Source: Pseudomonas sp. UFMG81 (GTDB lineage: Bacteria; Pseudomonadota; Gammaproteobacteria; Pseudomonadales; Pseudomonadaceae). Taken from it: a stretch of 64,000 nt of DNA. The stretch covers positions 62,001 through 126,000 of the forward strand of contig NZ_JACAFQ010000007.1 of the NCBI RefSeq assembly GCF_015354575.1, given 5' to 3'. A program made the translations under genes and the position numbers. The notes beneath the pieces were generated by a model. It did no database searches, was not told the DNA's origin, and saw only the letters and a list, made by a program, of their open reading frames with translations. Below, piece by piece: positions 31,586 through 39,522 of the stretch (its first letter is position 1; each line of letters starts with the position of its first letter).

Positions 31586-33874
31586 TCAGAAGTGCACGCT
31601 GGTGGTCAGCAACGCAGTCCGCCCGGCCGCCTGGTTGGCGAAGTGGGTGGAGAACGCCTTGTCGTAGTAGACCTCGTTGGTGAGGTTCTGCACGTTCAGC
31701 TGCAGGTCGATGTTCTTGGTCAGCTTGTACGCGGCCATGGCGTCGTAGCGTACGTAGCTGTCGACCATGGTGGTGTTGGCCACGCTGCCGTACACGTCGT
31801 CGACGTAGAAGGCGCCGCCACCGACGGTGAACTTCGGCGTGAGCTGGTAGGTGGTCCACAGGCTGGCGCTGTTGTTCGGCGTGTTCGGCAGCTGGTTGCC
31901 GTCGTTGGCCTTGCCCAGCGGGCCGCCGTCGATCTGGCGGGCCTGCATGTAGGTGTAGCCGGCGAACACCTGCCACTTGTCGGTCAGCTTGCCGCTGGCC
32001 GACAGCTCGATGCCCTGCACGCGGGTTTCACCAACGTTCTCGTAGGCGGTGGTACCGACCTGCACGCGAGCGTTCTCTTTCTCGGTGCGGAACAGCGCGG
32101 CGGCCAGGGACAGGCGCTCGTCGAGCAGGTCCCACTTGGTGCCGATCTCGTAGTTGGTGGTTTCTTCCGGCTCGAAGTCGCTGCTCAGGATATTGCCGGA
32201 GCGGTCAGTGCCGCCTGGCAGCGGGTTGCCTTCCATGCCTTCACCCAGCAGCGCGCCCGGTGGGGTGGCGGAGGTGGCGTAGGAGACATAGATGCTGCCG
32301 TTGTCGGCCGGCTTCCACACCAGGCCCAGCTGGCCGGTGACGAATTCGCTGGTGTCGCTGCCCTTGGCGGTGGTGGTGCCGGCGGCGTTGTAGGTCTTGT
32401 AGTCGGTGTCGAAGTGGTCGTAGCGCAGGCCCATGTTCACCAGCCACTGCGGCGTCAGTTCGAGGGTGTCGAACACATACAGCGCGCGAGTGTTGCTGTT
32501 GGTGGTGGTGCCGGCGTAGTTGCGCGAGATCGCGCCGTTCCACGGATCGTCCGGGTTCGGGTTGGCCAGCGAGGTGCAGTTGTAGCCGCTGCGAGCGCCG
32601 ATCATGCTGGGGTTGCAGTTGGTGCTGGCCGCGACATTGGTGGTGCGTGGGGTGGTGTCGGTGTTGACGTTGTAGCCGGAACGCTTGCTCTCTTCGCGGC
32701 TGAACTCGATACCGGTGGAGAAGCTGTTCTTCAGCCCGCCCACATAGAACTCACCGAACAGGTCGGTCTGGTTGGTGGTGGTGGCGGTGTTGCCCACGCG
32801 GGTGTTGGCACGGCGCCAGACGCTGCCGTTGTTGACGTTGCCCTTGCTGTCGTCGGGCTGGGTCAGGATGTAGTCCTGCATGCTGTTGCCGTGGCGCAGG
32901 GTGTTCTTGACGGTCAGCGCGTCGGTCAGGTCGTGCTCGATGGCGAAGGTGGCGATGTCCACCCGCGACTTGCGGAAGTCACGGTCGGTCAGGCCATAGA
33001 AGTTGTCGTGGTCGCCACCGGCGTACGGTTTGCTCGGGTGCGCCGAGGAGCGGTTGCCGGTGCCGCCGTTCGGTACGGTGTACGGGATGCCCGAGTCCGG
33101 CAGGTCGTCGCTTTCCAGGTGGTAGTAGTCGAGGTTGACGCGGGTTGGCGTGCCCAGGCCGAAGGCCAGGGACGGGGCGATGCCCCAACGGTCGTAGTTG
33201 ACCTTGTCGCGGCCGGCGACGTTGCTTTCGTGGGTCATCAGGTTCAGGCGCCCGGCAACGCTGTCGCTGAACTGGTAGTTGCCGTCGAAGGTGTAGCGCT
33301 GGGTCTGGTCACTGCCCCAGGTCCAGGCGCCATCGAGCGAGTTGCCCAGGTGCGCGCGCTTGCTCACCAGGTTGATGGTGCCGCCGGCGGCGCCACGGCC
33401 ACCGATGGCCGAGTTCGGGCCCTTGGCCACTTCCACCGACTCGATGGCGAAGATTTCACGGGTTTGCGCGCCGGTGTCGCGCACGCCGTCCAGGTAGGTG
33501 TCACCCTGGGCGTCGAAGCCGCGGATGAACGGGCGGTCGCCTTGCGGGTTGCCGCCTTCGCCTGCGCCGAAGGTGATGCCCGGCACGGTGCGCAGGGCGT
33601 CTTGCAGGCTCAGGGCGTTGGTGTCCTTGATCACTTGCTGCGGGATCACGGTGACCGAGCGCGGTGTGTCCACCAGGGGTGCGGTGTACTTCTGCGACGA
33701 CGCTTTCTCGACCTTGTAGTCGGTATTGGTCTGTTCGGCCTTGCCGTTGACGCTGGTGGCGTCAAGGGTGATGGCGGCCGGATCGGCGGCGTAGGCGGAA
33801 GTGGCGGTGATCGCGACGCCGATGGCGGAGGCGAGCAGGCGTGGTGAACTGACAGCGGTTGGCACGTGACGCAT
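31586..33874 (-). CDS. piuA: TonB-dependent catecholate siderophore receptor PiuA
   Basis: This outer-membrane beta-barrel takes up iron complexes; PiuA of pseudomonads also imports catechol-bearing beta-lactams. The 762-residue product from ATG 33874 has a signal peptide (to about residue 29, TATSAYA), a plug domain (TPRSVTVIPQQVI, LSLQDALRTVPGITFGAGEG, FIRGFDAQGDTYLDGVRDTG, VEVAKGPNSAIGGRGAAGGT) and a barrel ending in aromatic LLTTSVHF. GGAAGG precedes the ATG; an upstream ATG 27 codons away adds text without signal character. A Fur-box-like site lies 65 bases upstream. The divergent partner is piuC. Confidence 0.93.
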   Translation of the reverse strand: MRHVPTAVSSPRLLASAIGVAITATSAYAADPAAITLDATSVNGKAEQTNTDYKVEKASSQKYTAPLVDTPRSVTVIPQQVIKDTNALSLQDALRTVPGITFGAGEGGNPQGDRPFIRGFDAQGDTYLDGVRDTGAQTREIFAIESVEVAKGPNSAIGGRGAAGGTINLVSKRAHLGNSLDGAWTWGSDQTQRYTFDGNYQFSDSVAGRLNLMTHESNVAGRDKVNYDRWGIAPSLAFGLGTPTRVNLDYYHLESDDLPDSGIPYTVPNGGTGNRSSAHPSKPYAGGDHDNFYGLTDRDFRKSRVDIATFAIEHDLTDALTVKNTLRHGNSMQDYILTQPDDSKGNVNNGSVWRRANTRVGNTATTTNQTDLFGEFYVGGLKNSFSTGIEFSREESKRSGYNVNTDTTPRTTNVAASTNCNPSMIGARSGYNCTSLANPNPDDPWNGAISRNYAGTTTNSNTRALYVFDTLELTPQWLVNMGLRYDHFDTDYKTYNAAGTTTAKGSDTSEFVTGQLGLVWKPADNGSIYVSYATSATPPGALLGEGMEGNPLPGGTDRSGNILSSDFEPEETTNYEIGTKWDLLDERLSLAAALFRTEKENARVQVGTTAYENVGETRVQGIELSASGKLTDKWQVFAGYTYMQARQIDGGPLGKANDGNQLPNTPNNSASLWTTYQLTPKFTVGGGAFYVDDVYGSVANTTMVDSYVRYDAMAAYKLTKNIDLQLNVQNLTNEVYYDKAFSTHFANQAAGRTALLTTSVHF

Positions 33875-33938
33875 TGTTGTAGACCTTCCCCAAGGTATGA
33901 AGGCCGCGGATGTTAATGTAAGCGAATGTAAGGAACAA

Positions 33939-33953
33939 TTGAGAAGCGTTACC
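33939..33953 (-). promoter_or_regulatory. Candidate Fur box for piuA
   Basis: TTGAGAAGCGTTACC matches 12 of 15 positions of the Fur-type sequence TTGAGAATCATTATC. It lies 65 bases before the piuA ATG in an AT-rich stretch. Confidence 0.5.
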
Positions 33954-34047
33954 ATTCGTTAGAAATTTACATTCTTTACAATTTTGCCTTACGGAATTTA
34001 CGGGTTCATGCGTCCGCTGGTGCGACAAGGGCTTGTAGTGAGTAAAA

Positions 34048-34066
34048 GGGAATCAATATCATTGGC
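34048..34066 (+). promoter_or_regulatory. Candidate Fur box for piuC
   Basis: GGGAATCAATATCATTGGC matches 12 of 19 positions of the Fur consensus GATAATGATAATCATTATC, including the central AATC/ATATCATT. It ends 29 bases before the piuC ATG. Confidence 0.55.
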
Positions 34067-34095
34067 GCCCGTTCTTCTTGCCAGGTGCCGCTGCC

Positions 34096-34776
34096 ATGCT
34101 GCTTCACATTCCCGGGCTGTTTACCGCCGACGAAATTTCGCGTATCCGCCAGGCCCTGGAGCAGGCCGACTGGGCTGATGGCAAAGTCACCGCGGGCTAC
34201 CAGTCGGCCAAGGCCAAGCACAACCTGCAACTGGCAGAGGGGCACCCGCTGGCCAAGGAAATCGGCACCGCGCTGATCGAGCGCCTGTGGCGCAACCCGC
34301 TGTTCATGTCGGCCGCCTTGCCGCACAAGGTGTTCCCGCCTTTGGTCAACTGCTACCAGGAGGGCGGCAATTTCGATTTCCACATCGACAACGCCCTGCG
34401 CCAACCCCAGGGCAGCCCGGAGCGGGTGCGCACCGACCTGTCCTCGACCCTGTTCCTCAGCGACCCGGACAGCTACGACGGCGGCGAGCTGGTGATCCAG
34501 GACACTTACGGTGTGCAGCAGGTCAAGCTGGCGGCTGGCGACATGGTGCTATACCCCGGTACCAGCCTGCACAAGGTCAACCCGGTGACCCGCGGTGCCC
34601 GTTATGCAGCGTTTTTCTGGACCCAGAGCCTGGTGCGCGATGACGGCCAGCGCACGCTGTTGTTCGAGATGGACAACGCCATCCGCCAGCTCACCGCCGA
34701 TGTGCCGGACCACCCGTCGCTGCTGCAACTCACCGGCACCTACCACAACTTGCTGCGCCGCTGGGCCGAGGTCTGA
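34096..34776 (+). CDS. piuC: Fe(II)/2-oxoglutarate-dependent hydroxylase PiuC (PKHD type)
   Basis: The 226-residue dioxygenase belongs to the PKHD-type hydroxylases (YbiX/PiuC). It has the iron facial triad His96, Asp98 ([10 protein letters not shown]) and His159 ([13 protein letters not shown]), with Arg169 placed to bind 2-oxoglutarate. The start [19 protein letters not shown] is at ATG 34096 with AGGTG upstream; a TTG six codons earlier is less likely. It is divergent from piuA, four bases before the Sel1 gene, and behind a Fur-box candidate. In P. aeruginosa piuC is iron-repressed; its substrate is not established. Confidence 0.92.
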   Translation: MLLHIPGLFTADEISRIRQALEQADWADGKVTAGYQSAKAKHNLQLAEGHPLAKEIGTALIERLWRNPLFMSAALPHKVFPPLVNCYQEGGNFDFHIDNALRQPQGSPERVRTDLSSTLFLSDPDSYDGGELVIQDTYGVQQVKLAAGDMVLYPGTSLHKVNPVTRGARYAAFFWTQSLVRDDGQRTLLFEMDNAIRQLTADVPDHPSLLQLTGTYHNLLRRWAEV

Positions 34777-34779
34777 ACC

Positions 34780-35550
34780 GTGTCCTATCAATTGCGCCGT
34801 GAACACGCCGTGGACGTTGCCGGTTTGCAGGCGATGCTCGAACACAGCCCGGGCCAGGCCGCGCAAGCGATCCTCGCGGCGGCGGGGCAGGGGGTGGTCG
34901 AGGCGCAGCTGCTGCTCGGGCAGATCCTGCTCGACGGGCGTGGTATCGAGCAGGATGCCGAAGTGGCCCGGCGTTGGTTCGCGATTGCCACCCAGAGCGG
35001 CAGCGCGATGGCGCACAACATGCTGGGGCGGTGCCTGGAGCATGGCTGGGGCGGCGAGGTGGAGCTGGCGCAGGCGGCTGTGCACTATGCCCGTGCGGCG
35101 GACGCCGGCCTGGACTGGGGCCTGTACAACTTGGGCAACCTGTTCGCCACTGGGCGTGGTGTCGGTATGGACCAGTCGCAGGCGTTGGCCTGCTACGAAA
35201 AAGCCGCGCAGCAAGGCCACGCCAAGTCGATGAACCTGTATGGGCGCTACCTGGAGCAGGGGATCGCCACTGCCGCCAGCCCGGTGCGCGCCGTGCGCTG
35301 GTACCGCCGCTCGGCCGAGGCGGGGGATTTTCGCGGCATGTTCAGCCTGGCGATGGTGCTGGTCGAGCGAGGGCAGGTGGCCGAGGCCGCGCCCTGGTTC
35401 GAGCGCGCGCGGGTGCAGGGCAACCTGAACTTCCTGCGCAGCAGCGTGCGCACCTTGCTCGCAGGTGGGCCATTGCTGGCGGGTTTGGCGGCGAACTATG
35501 CGCGGGAGCTGGAGCACCGGGAGGGTGCGGGGGAAAACCTGCAGGCTTAA
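34780..35550 (+). CDS. Sel1-repeat protein next to piuC
   Basis: The 256-residue protein starts at a GTG three bases after piuC. It consists of five or so Sel1-type units with the A-x3-Y/W-Y/F-x-x-A-A pattern, for example AQLLLGQILLDGRGIEQDAE, AMAHNMLGRCLEHGWGGEVE, YNLGNLFATGRGVGMDQSQA and MNLYGRYLEQGIATAASPVR. No signal peptide is visible, so it is probably cytoplasmic. The pairing of piuC with a Sel1 gene is also known from P. aeruginosa, so the two likely work together, but the partner protein is unknown. Confidence 0.85.
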   Translation: MSYQLRREHAVDVAGLQAMLEHSPGQAAQAILAAAGQGVVEAQLLLGQILLDGRGIEQDAEVARRWFAIATQSGSAMAHNMLGRCLEHGWGGEVELAQAAVHYARAADAGLDWGLYNLGNLFATGRGVGMDQSQALACYEKAAQQGHAKSMNLYGRYLEQGIATAASPVRAVRWYRRSAEAGDFRGMFSLAMVLVERGQVAEAAPWFERARVQGNLNFLRSSVRTLLAGGPLLAGLAANYARELEHREGAGENLQA

Positions 35551-35603
35551 ACCAGCGGGCGGGGATGACCATGCTGTGACGACTTTCCCACAGGAGTCGT
35601 ACC

Positions 35604-36122
35604 ATGGCTGCACCTTACATCAGCGAAAAATCTTTCATTGCCCGCCTTGCGATTGGCAACACCAAGTACCCGGGGCCGGTTGGTCGTTGGGAGTATCGCC
35701 CGGGCTACAACGGCACCAAGCGTTGGCAACTGGGTGGGTGGCTGACCACATCGCGCCAGGACCGCGAGCCACAGACATTGTGGTTCGGTGCGGTGAAGAA
35801 GGGTGACGGGTATGCCTACGAGATCCGTCTGTGGACGGGTGACCGTGCGCATGCGATGTACAACCAGCGGGTAGATATCAGCACCAATGACTACCTCGGC
35901 CTCTACGAACTCACCAGTGCCGTAGGCCCGTTGTGGAAGCTGGATTACGACAGTGCTGCGCAGGCACGTCTTACCACCCTCGAGGGCAAGGCGGTCGGCG
36001 TCAGGTATGACAAGGCGTTCTGGACCTCGGGCCTTATCGGCAGCTACCTGCAGGTAGGGCGCGCGCCCGCTGCGGAGTTCGATGTGGAGATCGTGCAGAT
36101 GGGCGTGGACGAGCCGCGCTGA
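35604..36122 (+). CDS. Hypothetical protein, 172 residues, Trp/Tyr-rich
   Basis: I do not recognise this protein. The ATG has CACAGGAG about seven bases upstream, so translation is likely. There is no signal peptide or membrane span. The text is rich in aromatic residues and alternates polar and hydrophobic residues as in an all-beta fold (RWEYRPGYNGTKRWQLGGWL, LWFGAVKKGDGYAYEIRLWT, YLGLYELTSAVGPLWKLDYD). It begins 53 bases after the Sel1 stop, so it could be the third gene of the piuC unit or independent. It ends shortly before the speC terminator on the other strand. GC content and codons look like the surroundings. Confidence 0.7.
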   Translation: MAAPYISEKSFIARLAIGNTKYPGPVGRWEYRPGYNGTKRWQLGGWLTTSRQDREPQTLWFGAVKKGDGYAYEIRLWTGDRAHAMYNQRVDISTNDYLGLYELTSAVGPLWKLDYDSAAQARLTTLEGKAVGVRYDKAFWTSGLIGSYLQVGRAPAAEFDVEIVQMGVDEPR

Positions 36123-36169
36123 ACGGCGAAATGCAGCATTACGCCGGCTCCTACACGGGCATGCAAATG

Positions 36170-36193
36170 AAAACGGGGCCTTGCGGCCCCGTT
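36170..36193 (-). terminator. Terminator after speC
   Basis: AACGGGGCC, TTGC, GGCCCCGTT form a perfect 9-bp stem. On the minus strand it is followed by TTCATTTG, so it serves speC; it may also stop transcripts from the convergent hypothetical gene. Confidence 0.75.
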
Positions 36194-36198
36194 GTCGT

Positions 36199-37362
36199 TT
36201 ACAGGTAGAACGCCTTCAGCGGCGGGAAGCCGTTGAATTCCACCGCGCTGTAGCTGGTGGTGTAGGCACCGGTGGACAGCCAGTACAGGCGGTCGCCGAT
36301 GGCCAGGTTCAGCGGCAGGCCGTACTTGTAGTTTTCGTACATGATGTCGGCGCTGTCGCAGGTAGGGCCGGCAATCACCACCTCTTCGGCCTCGCCTTTC
36401 TTCTCGGTCCAGATCGGGAACTTGATGGCTTCGTCCATGGTTTCGATCAGGCCGGAGAACTTGCCCACGTCGGTGTAGATCCAGCGCTCGACCGCGGTGC
36501 GCGACTTGCGCGCCACCAGCACCACTTCGCTGACCAGGATGCCGGCGTTGGCGATCAGCGAACGGCCAGGCTCCAGGATGATTTCCGGCAAATCGTCACC
36601 GAAGTCTTCCTTCAGGAAGCGGATGATCTCTTCGGCGTAGGTTTCGAGGCTGTTGGTGCGGGTGATGTAGTTGGCCGGGAAGCCGCCACCCATGTTGATC
36701 AGCTTCAGCTCGATGCCGTCTTCTTCCTTCAGGCGCTCGAAGATCACCTTGACCTTGGCGATGGCCGCGTCCCACACGCTGATGTCGCGCTGTTGCGAAC
36801 CGACGTGGAAGGAGATGCCGTACGGCACCAGGCCCAGGTCGCGGGCGAGGATCAGCAGGTCCATGGCCATGTCGGTCTGGCAGCCGAACTTGCGCGACAG
36901 TGGCCAGTCGGCGGTGGTGGAGCCTTCGGTGAGGATGCGCACGTAGACTTTCGAGCCCGGCGCCGCCTTGGCGATGTTGCGCAGGTCCGCCTCGGAGTCG
37001 GTGGCGTACAGGCGCACGCCCTTCTCGTAGAAGTAGCGGATGTCCTTGGATTTCTTGATGGTGTTGCCGTAGCTGATGCGGTCGGCACTGACGCCACGGC
37101 CGAGCACCTTGTCCAGCTCGTAGATCGAGGCGATGTCGAAGCTCGAGCCTTTCTCCTTGAGCAGGTCGATGATCTCGACGGCCGGGTTGGCCTTGACCGC
37201 GTAGTAGACCTTGGCGAATTCGAACCCGGCGCGCAGGTCGTCGTAGGCCTGGCTGATCATCTGGGTGTCGATGAGTACGAACGGGGTTTCCTGCTTGTCG
37301 GCGAACGCCTTCATTTTCTGGAAGGTGTCACGCGCGAAATAGTCTTCGACCTGGATCGACAT
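36199..37362 (-). CDS. speC: Ornithine decarboxylase SpeC (alanine-racemase fold)
   Basis: SpeC makes putrescine from ornithine. The 387-residue type IV decarboxylase has the PLP lysine at Lys57 (YYAVKANPAVEI), the phosphate-binding EPGRSL (264-269), HVGSQ at 186-190, and the second-subunit catalytic GPTCDSADIM with Cys335. The start MSIQVEDYFARDTF at 37362 has GGAG nine bases upstream and gives the known length; an ATG seven codons earlier is possible. A promoter-like TTGATC-17-TAAAGT lies 209-237 bases upstream, and a terminator-like hairpin sits in the resulting leader. Confidence 0.95.
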   Translation of the reverse strand: MSIQVEDYFARDTFQKMKAFADKQETPFVLIDTQMISQAYDDLRAGFEFAKVYYAVKANPAVEIIDLLKEKGSSFDIASIYELDKVLGRGVSADRISYGNTIKKSKDIRYFYEKGVRLYATDSEADLRNIAKAAPGSKVYVRILTEGSTTADWPLSRKFGCQTDMAMDLLILARDLGLVPYGISFHVGSQQRDISVWDAAIAKVKVIFERLKEEDGIELKLINMGGGFPANYITRTNSLETYAEEIIRFLKEDFGDDLPEIILEPGRSLIANAGILVSEVVLVARKSRTAVERWIYTDVGKFSGLIETMDEAIKFPIWTEKKGEAEEVVIAGPTCDSADIMYENYKYGLPLNLAIGDRLYWLSTGAYTTSYSAVEFNGFPPLKAFYL

Positions 37363-37555
37363 GCTCAAGGGCTCCATGGGCAAACTGAAAAGATAAGTGG
37401 CTGCAAACTGAACGTCCTCCGTATCCCCACTTTGGTTCGCCTACTTCCCAAGGCATGTCGCCGAAAGCAAAAAGGTCAACCGTGCCGTTGCTGGGCTGCG
37501 GGTGACCTTGCTGTCTCGTCGTCAGTACTTGAGCCGGATGGATCGTTTCCAGCAT
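37328..37555 (-). other. Possible speC leader reading frame, 75 codons
   Basis: An ATG at 37555 opens 75 codons that run through the leader hairpin and end 35 bases inside speC in another frame. It lacks a ribosome-binding site but starts within about 15 bases of the predicted transcription start, so it would be almost leaderless. The text includes TVDLFAFGDMPWEVGEPKWG. It may be real and regulatory, or chance. Confidence 0.25.
37469..37509 (-). promoter_or_regulatory. Terminator-like hairpin (possible attenuator) in the speC leader
   Basis: On the minus strand AAGGTCA (37509-37503) pairs with TGACCTT (37478-37472). The stem continues as CCG/CGG after one mismatch, with a GC-rich loop of about 17-24 bases, and is followed by five T. 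It sits about 60 bases after the predicted transcription start and 107 bases before the speC ATG. Confidence 0.5.
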
Positions 37556-37570
37556 GGACGTTCGGCGCGC

Positions 37571-37599
37571 ACTTTAGGGCGTGAAACCAGCAAGATCAA
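37571..37599 (-). promoter_or_regulatory. Candidate speC promoter
   Basis: On the minus strand TTGATC (37599-37594), a 17-base spacer and TAAAGT (37576-37571) match the sigma-70 pattern at four of six positions each. It is 209 bases before the speC start. Confidence 0.45.
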
Positions 37600-37721
37600 C
37601 AGGCAATCCCGGGGTGTTCGCCGTGGATCGACGAGCAGTTACTTGAATAACCGACTCGTGTGACCGGCAGATGTTCCCTGGGATGTTTCAAGCGTTAAAT
37701 ATTGTGGAATAGACCGGGTTG

Positions 37722-37796
37722 GCCCCTTCGCGGGTGAACCCGCTCCTACAGGGATTGCGCATTTCCTGTGGGAGCGGGTTTACCCGCGAACGGGGC
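37722..37796. repeat. Inverted pair of REP elements (REPIN)
   Basis: GCCCCTTCGCGGGTGAACCC with GCTCCTACAGG pairs imperfectly with CCTGTGGGAGCGGGTTTACC and CGCGAACGGGGC. This pair carries GGGTGAACCC instead of GGGCAAGCCC, a diverged subclass. It lies in the 346-base gap between the speC promoter and the sigma factor gene; otherwise that gap holds only the Fur-box candidate. Confidence 0.85.
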
Positions 37797-37893
37797 TGAG
37801 GTGTTCATATTTATGGCCACGCAACCCTGGTACTGGCGTGCATGAAACTCGTCATAAATTTTTTGTTACCGACTGGCGGAATTGCCGGTTTTG

Positions 37894-37908
37894 ATGAGAA
37901 ACATTACT
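37894..37908 (+). promoter_or_regulatory. Candidate Fur box for the FecI-type sigma factor
   Basis: ATGAGAAACATTACT matches 11 of 15 positions of TTGAGAATCATTATC and lies 37 bases before the GTG start. Iron-repressed transcription is usual for such sigma factor genes. Confidence 0.5.
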
Positions 37909-37945
37909 ATTCGCACCCTTCTCTGCCTCCCTGACGAACCCGACC

Positions 37946-38434
37946 GTGTCCGGACCCAAAGGCTTCCTCGACCACTACCACGAGCTGATCGGCACCTGGA
38001 CGCGCAAATTACGCAGTCGTCAGCAGGCCGAGGACCTCGCTCACGATGCCTTCGTGCGGGTGTTGGAAAACCCGCGTGAACAGGTCGAGCAGCCGCGTGC
38101 CTACCTGCACCAGACCGCGCGCAATATCGCGGTGGACGGCTACCGTCGTGAAGACCGGCGCCAGGCCCTGGAACTCGAAGCGTTCACCGATGGCCCGGAC
38201 ACCGGCGGTGACCCGGAAGCCTACGTGCATGCCTTGGAGCTGGCCGACAGCGTCGAGCGGGCGCTGGCCGAGCTGCCGGTCAACTGCCGACGGGTGTTCG
38301 TCTGGCAGAAGCTCGAGGGGCTGAGCCAGGCCGAGATCGCCGAGCGCATGGGTTTGACCAAGAACATGGTCGAAAAGTATATGATCCGCACGCTCCGACA
38401 TCTGCGTGAGCACTTGGATGTGTCGGCCAGATGA
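37946..38434 (+). CDS. FecI-family ECF sigma factor
   Basis: The 162-residue iron-starvation sigma factor has region 2 with LRSRQQAEDLAHDAFVRVLE and YLHQTARNIAVDGYRRE, and region 4 with RRVFVWQKLEGLSQAEIAER and MGLTKNMVEKYMIRTLRHLR. The start is GTG 37946 with a weak ribosome-binding site. The next gene overlaps by four bases (ATGA) and encodes its FecR-type regulator, followed by the receptor it should control. The gene is probably named locally; I would not call it fecI without knowing the siderophore. Confidence 0.9.
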   Translation: MSGPKGFLDHYHELIGTWTRKLRSRQQAEDLAHDAFVRVLENPREQVEQPRAYLHQTARNIAVDGYRREDRRQALELEAFTDGPDTGGDPEAYVHALELADSVERALAELPVNCRRVFVWQKLEGLSQAEIAERMGLTKNMVEKYMIRTLRHLREHLDVSAR

Positions 38435-39414
38435 GTCAGGAGACCCCTTTGATGAAACAGCATGCCCCTGATCCTGTGCGCGAACAGGCCGCAGCCTGGT
38501 TCGCGCAGGTCCAGGACGCACCGGGCGACAGCGCGTTGCGGGCCGCCTTGCAGCAATGGCTGGACCAGGATGCCCGGCACCGCGAGGAGTACCAGATGCT
38601 CGTGCGGCTGTGGGGCGCTGCTGATTTTATCCCGCGCCCGCGCCTCGAAGCGCTCTGCGCGACCGAGCCGGTGCGCCAGCTGCCCCGCCGCCGTATGCTG
38701 CGCCAGGCCTTGGCGGCAGGCGTGGCGATCGCTGCCCTGGGCCTGGGCTGGAGCGGCTGGCAGTACCAGCGGCTCAATCACCAGGATGTGCTGCAAACCG
38801 CCCTGGGCGAACGCCGCCAGTTCGAACTGCCAGATGGCTCGCACCTGGAACTCAACAGCGCAACCCGTGTGGACGTGACGTTTTCGTCCGGCCGCCGGGA
38901 TGTGCGCTTGAGCCGGGGCGAGGCGATGTTCATCGTTGCCCACGACAGTGACCGACCGTTCGTGGTCAGCACCGCCCAAGGGCAAGTGACCGTCACCGGT
39001 ACCCGCTTCGATGTGCGCCAGGACCCGGACAGCACCCGGGTGGCGGTGGAGCAGGGCTCGGTGCGGGTGCAGGGGGCGGGCGATTCGTTGGCGCAACTGA
39101 CAGCGGGCCTGGGTTCGCGCATCGATACCCACGGCAAGGTCGCCGCGCCCTATGCCATCGATGCCAGTGCACTCACCGCCTGGCGTCAGGGCAAGCTGGT
39201 GTTCGACAACGCCCCGCTCAGCGAAGTGGTGGCGGAAGTCTCGCGCTACCGGGCCCAGCCATTGCGTGTCGCCCCCGGCAAGGTGGCCGGCCTGCGTCTG
39301 TCCAGTACCTTCAGCAGCGACGACCCGGATGCCCTGCTGCGGGCCTTGCCGAGCATCCTGCCGGTGGCGATCAAGCAGCATGCCGATGGCTCCAGCGAAA
39401 TAATTGCAAAATAG
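38431..39414 (+). CDS. FecR-family transmembrane sigma factor regulator
   Basis: This is the anti-sigma factor and signal relay between receptor and sigma factor. The 327-residue product has a cytoplasmic part with AAAWFAQVQDAPGDSALRAA and WLDQDARHREEY, one span near residues 90-108 (ALAAGVAIAALGLGWSGW), a FecR beta domain (GERRQFELPDGSHLELNSAT, VTGTRFDVRQD, VEQGSVRVQ) and a C-terminal STN-like segment (LVFDNAPLSEVVAEVSRYR) that contacts the receptor. Four-base overlap with the sigma gene. Confidence 0.92.
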   Translation: MSQETPLMKQHAPDPVREQAAAWFAQVQDAPGDSALRAALQQWLDQDARHREEYQMLVRLWGAADFIPRPRLEALCATEPVRQLPRRRMLRQALAAGVAIAALGLGWSGWQYQRLNHQDVLQTALGERRQFELPDGSHLELNSATRVDVTFSSGRRDVRLSRGEAMFIVAHDSDRPFVVSTAQGQVTVTGTRFDVRQDPDSTRVAVEQGSVRVQGAGDSLAQLTAGLGSRIDTHGKVAAPYAIDASALTAWRQGKLVFDNAPLSEVVAEVSRYRAQPLRVAPGKVAGLRLSSTFSSDDPDALLRALPSILPVAIKQHADGSSEIIAK

Positions 39415-39522
39415 ATTCAGGTTTTTTTTCGCCCGTTCGTCTTCCCCGCCAGCTGCAACTGCCAAGCATTTTCATTTGCATGCGATTGGCGTTTATCCGA
39501 CCTTTCAGGATTTCTCGAAGAC

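Noticed and set aside
31592..33847. Plus-strand 750-codon frame opposite piuA
   Set aside because: Gly/Val/Ala-rich shadow of the receptor; no start signals.
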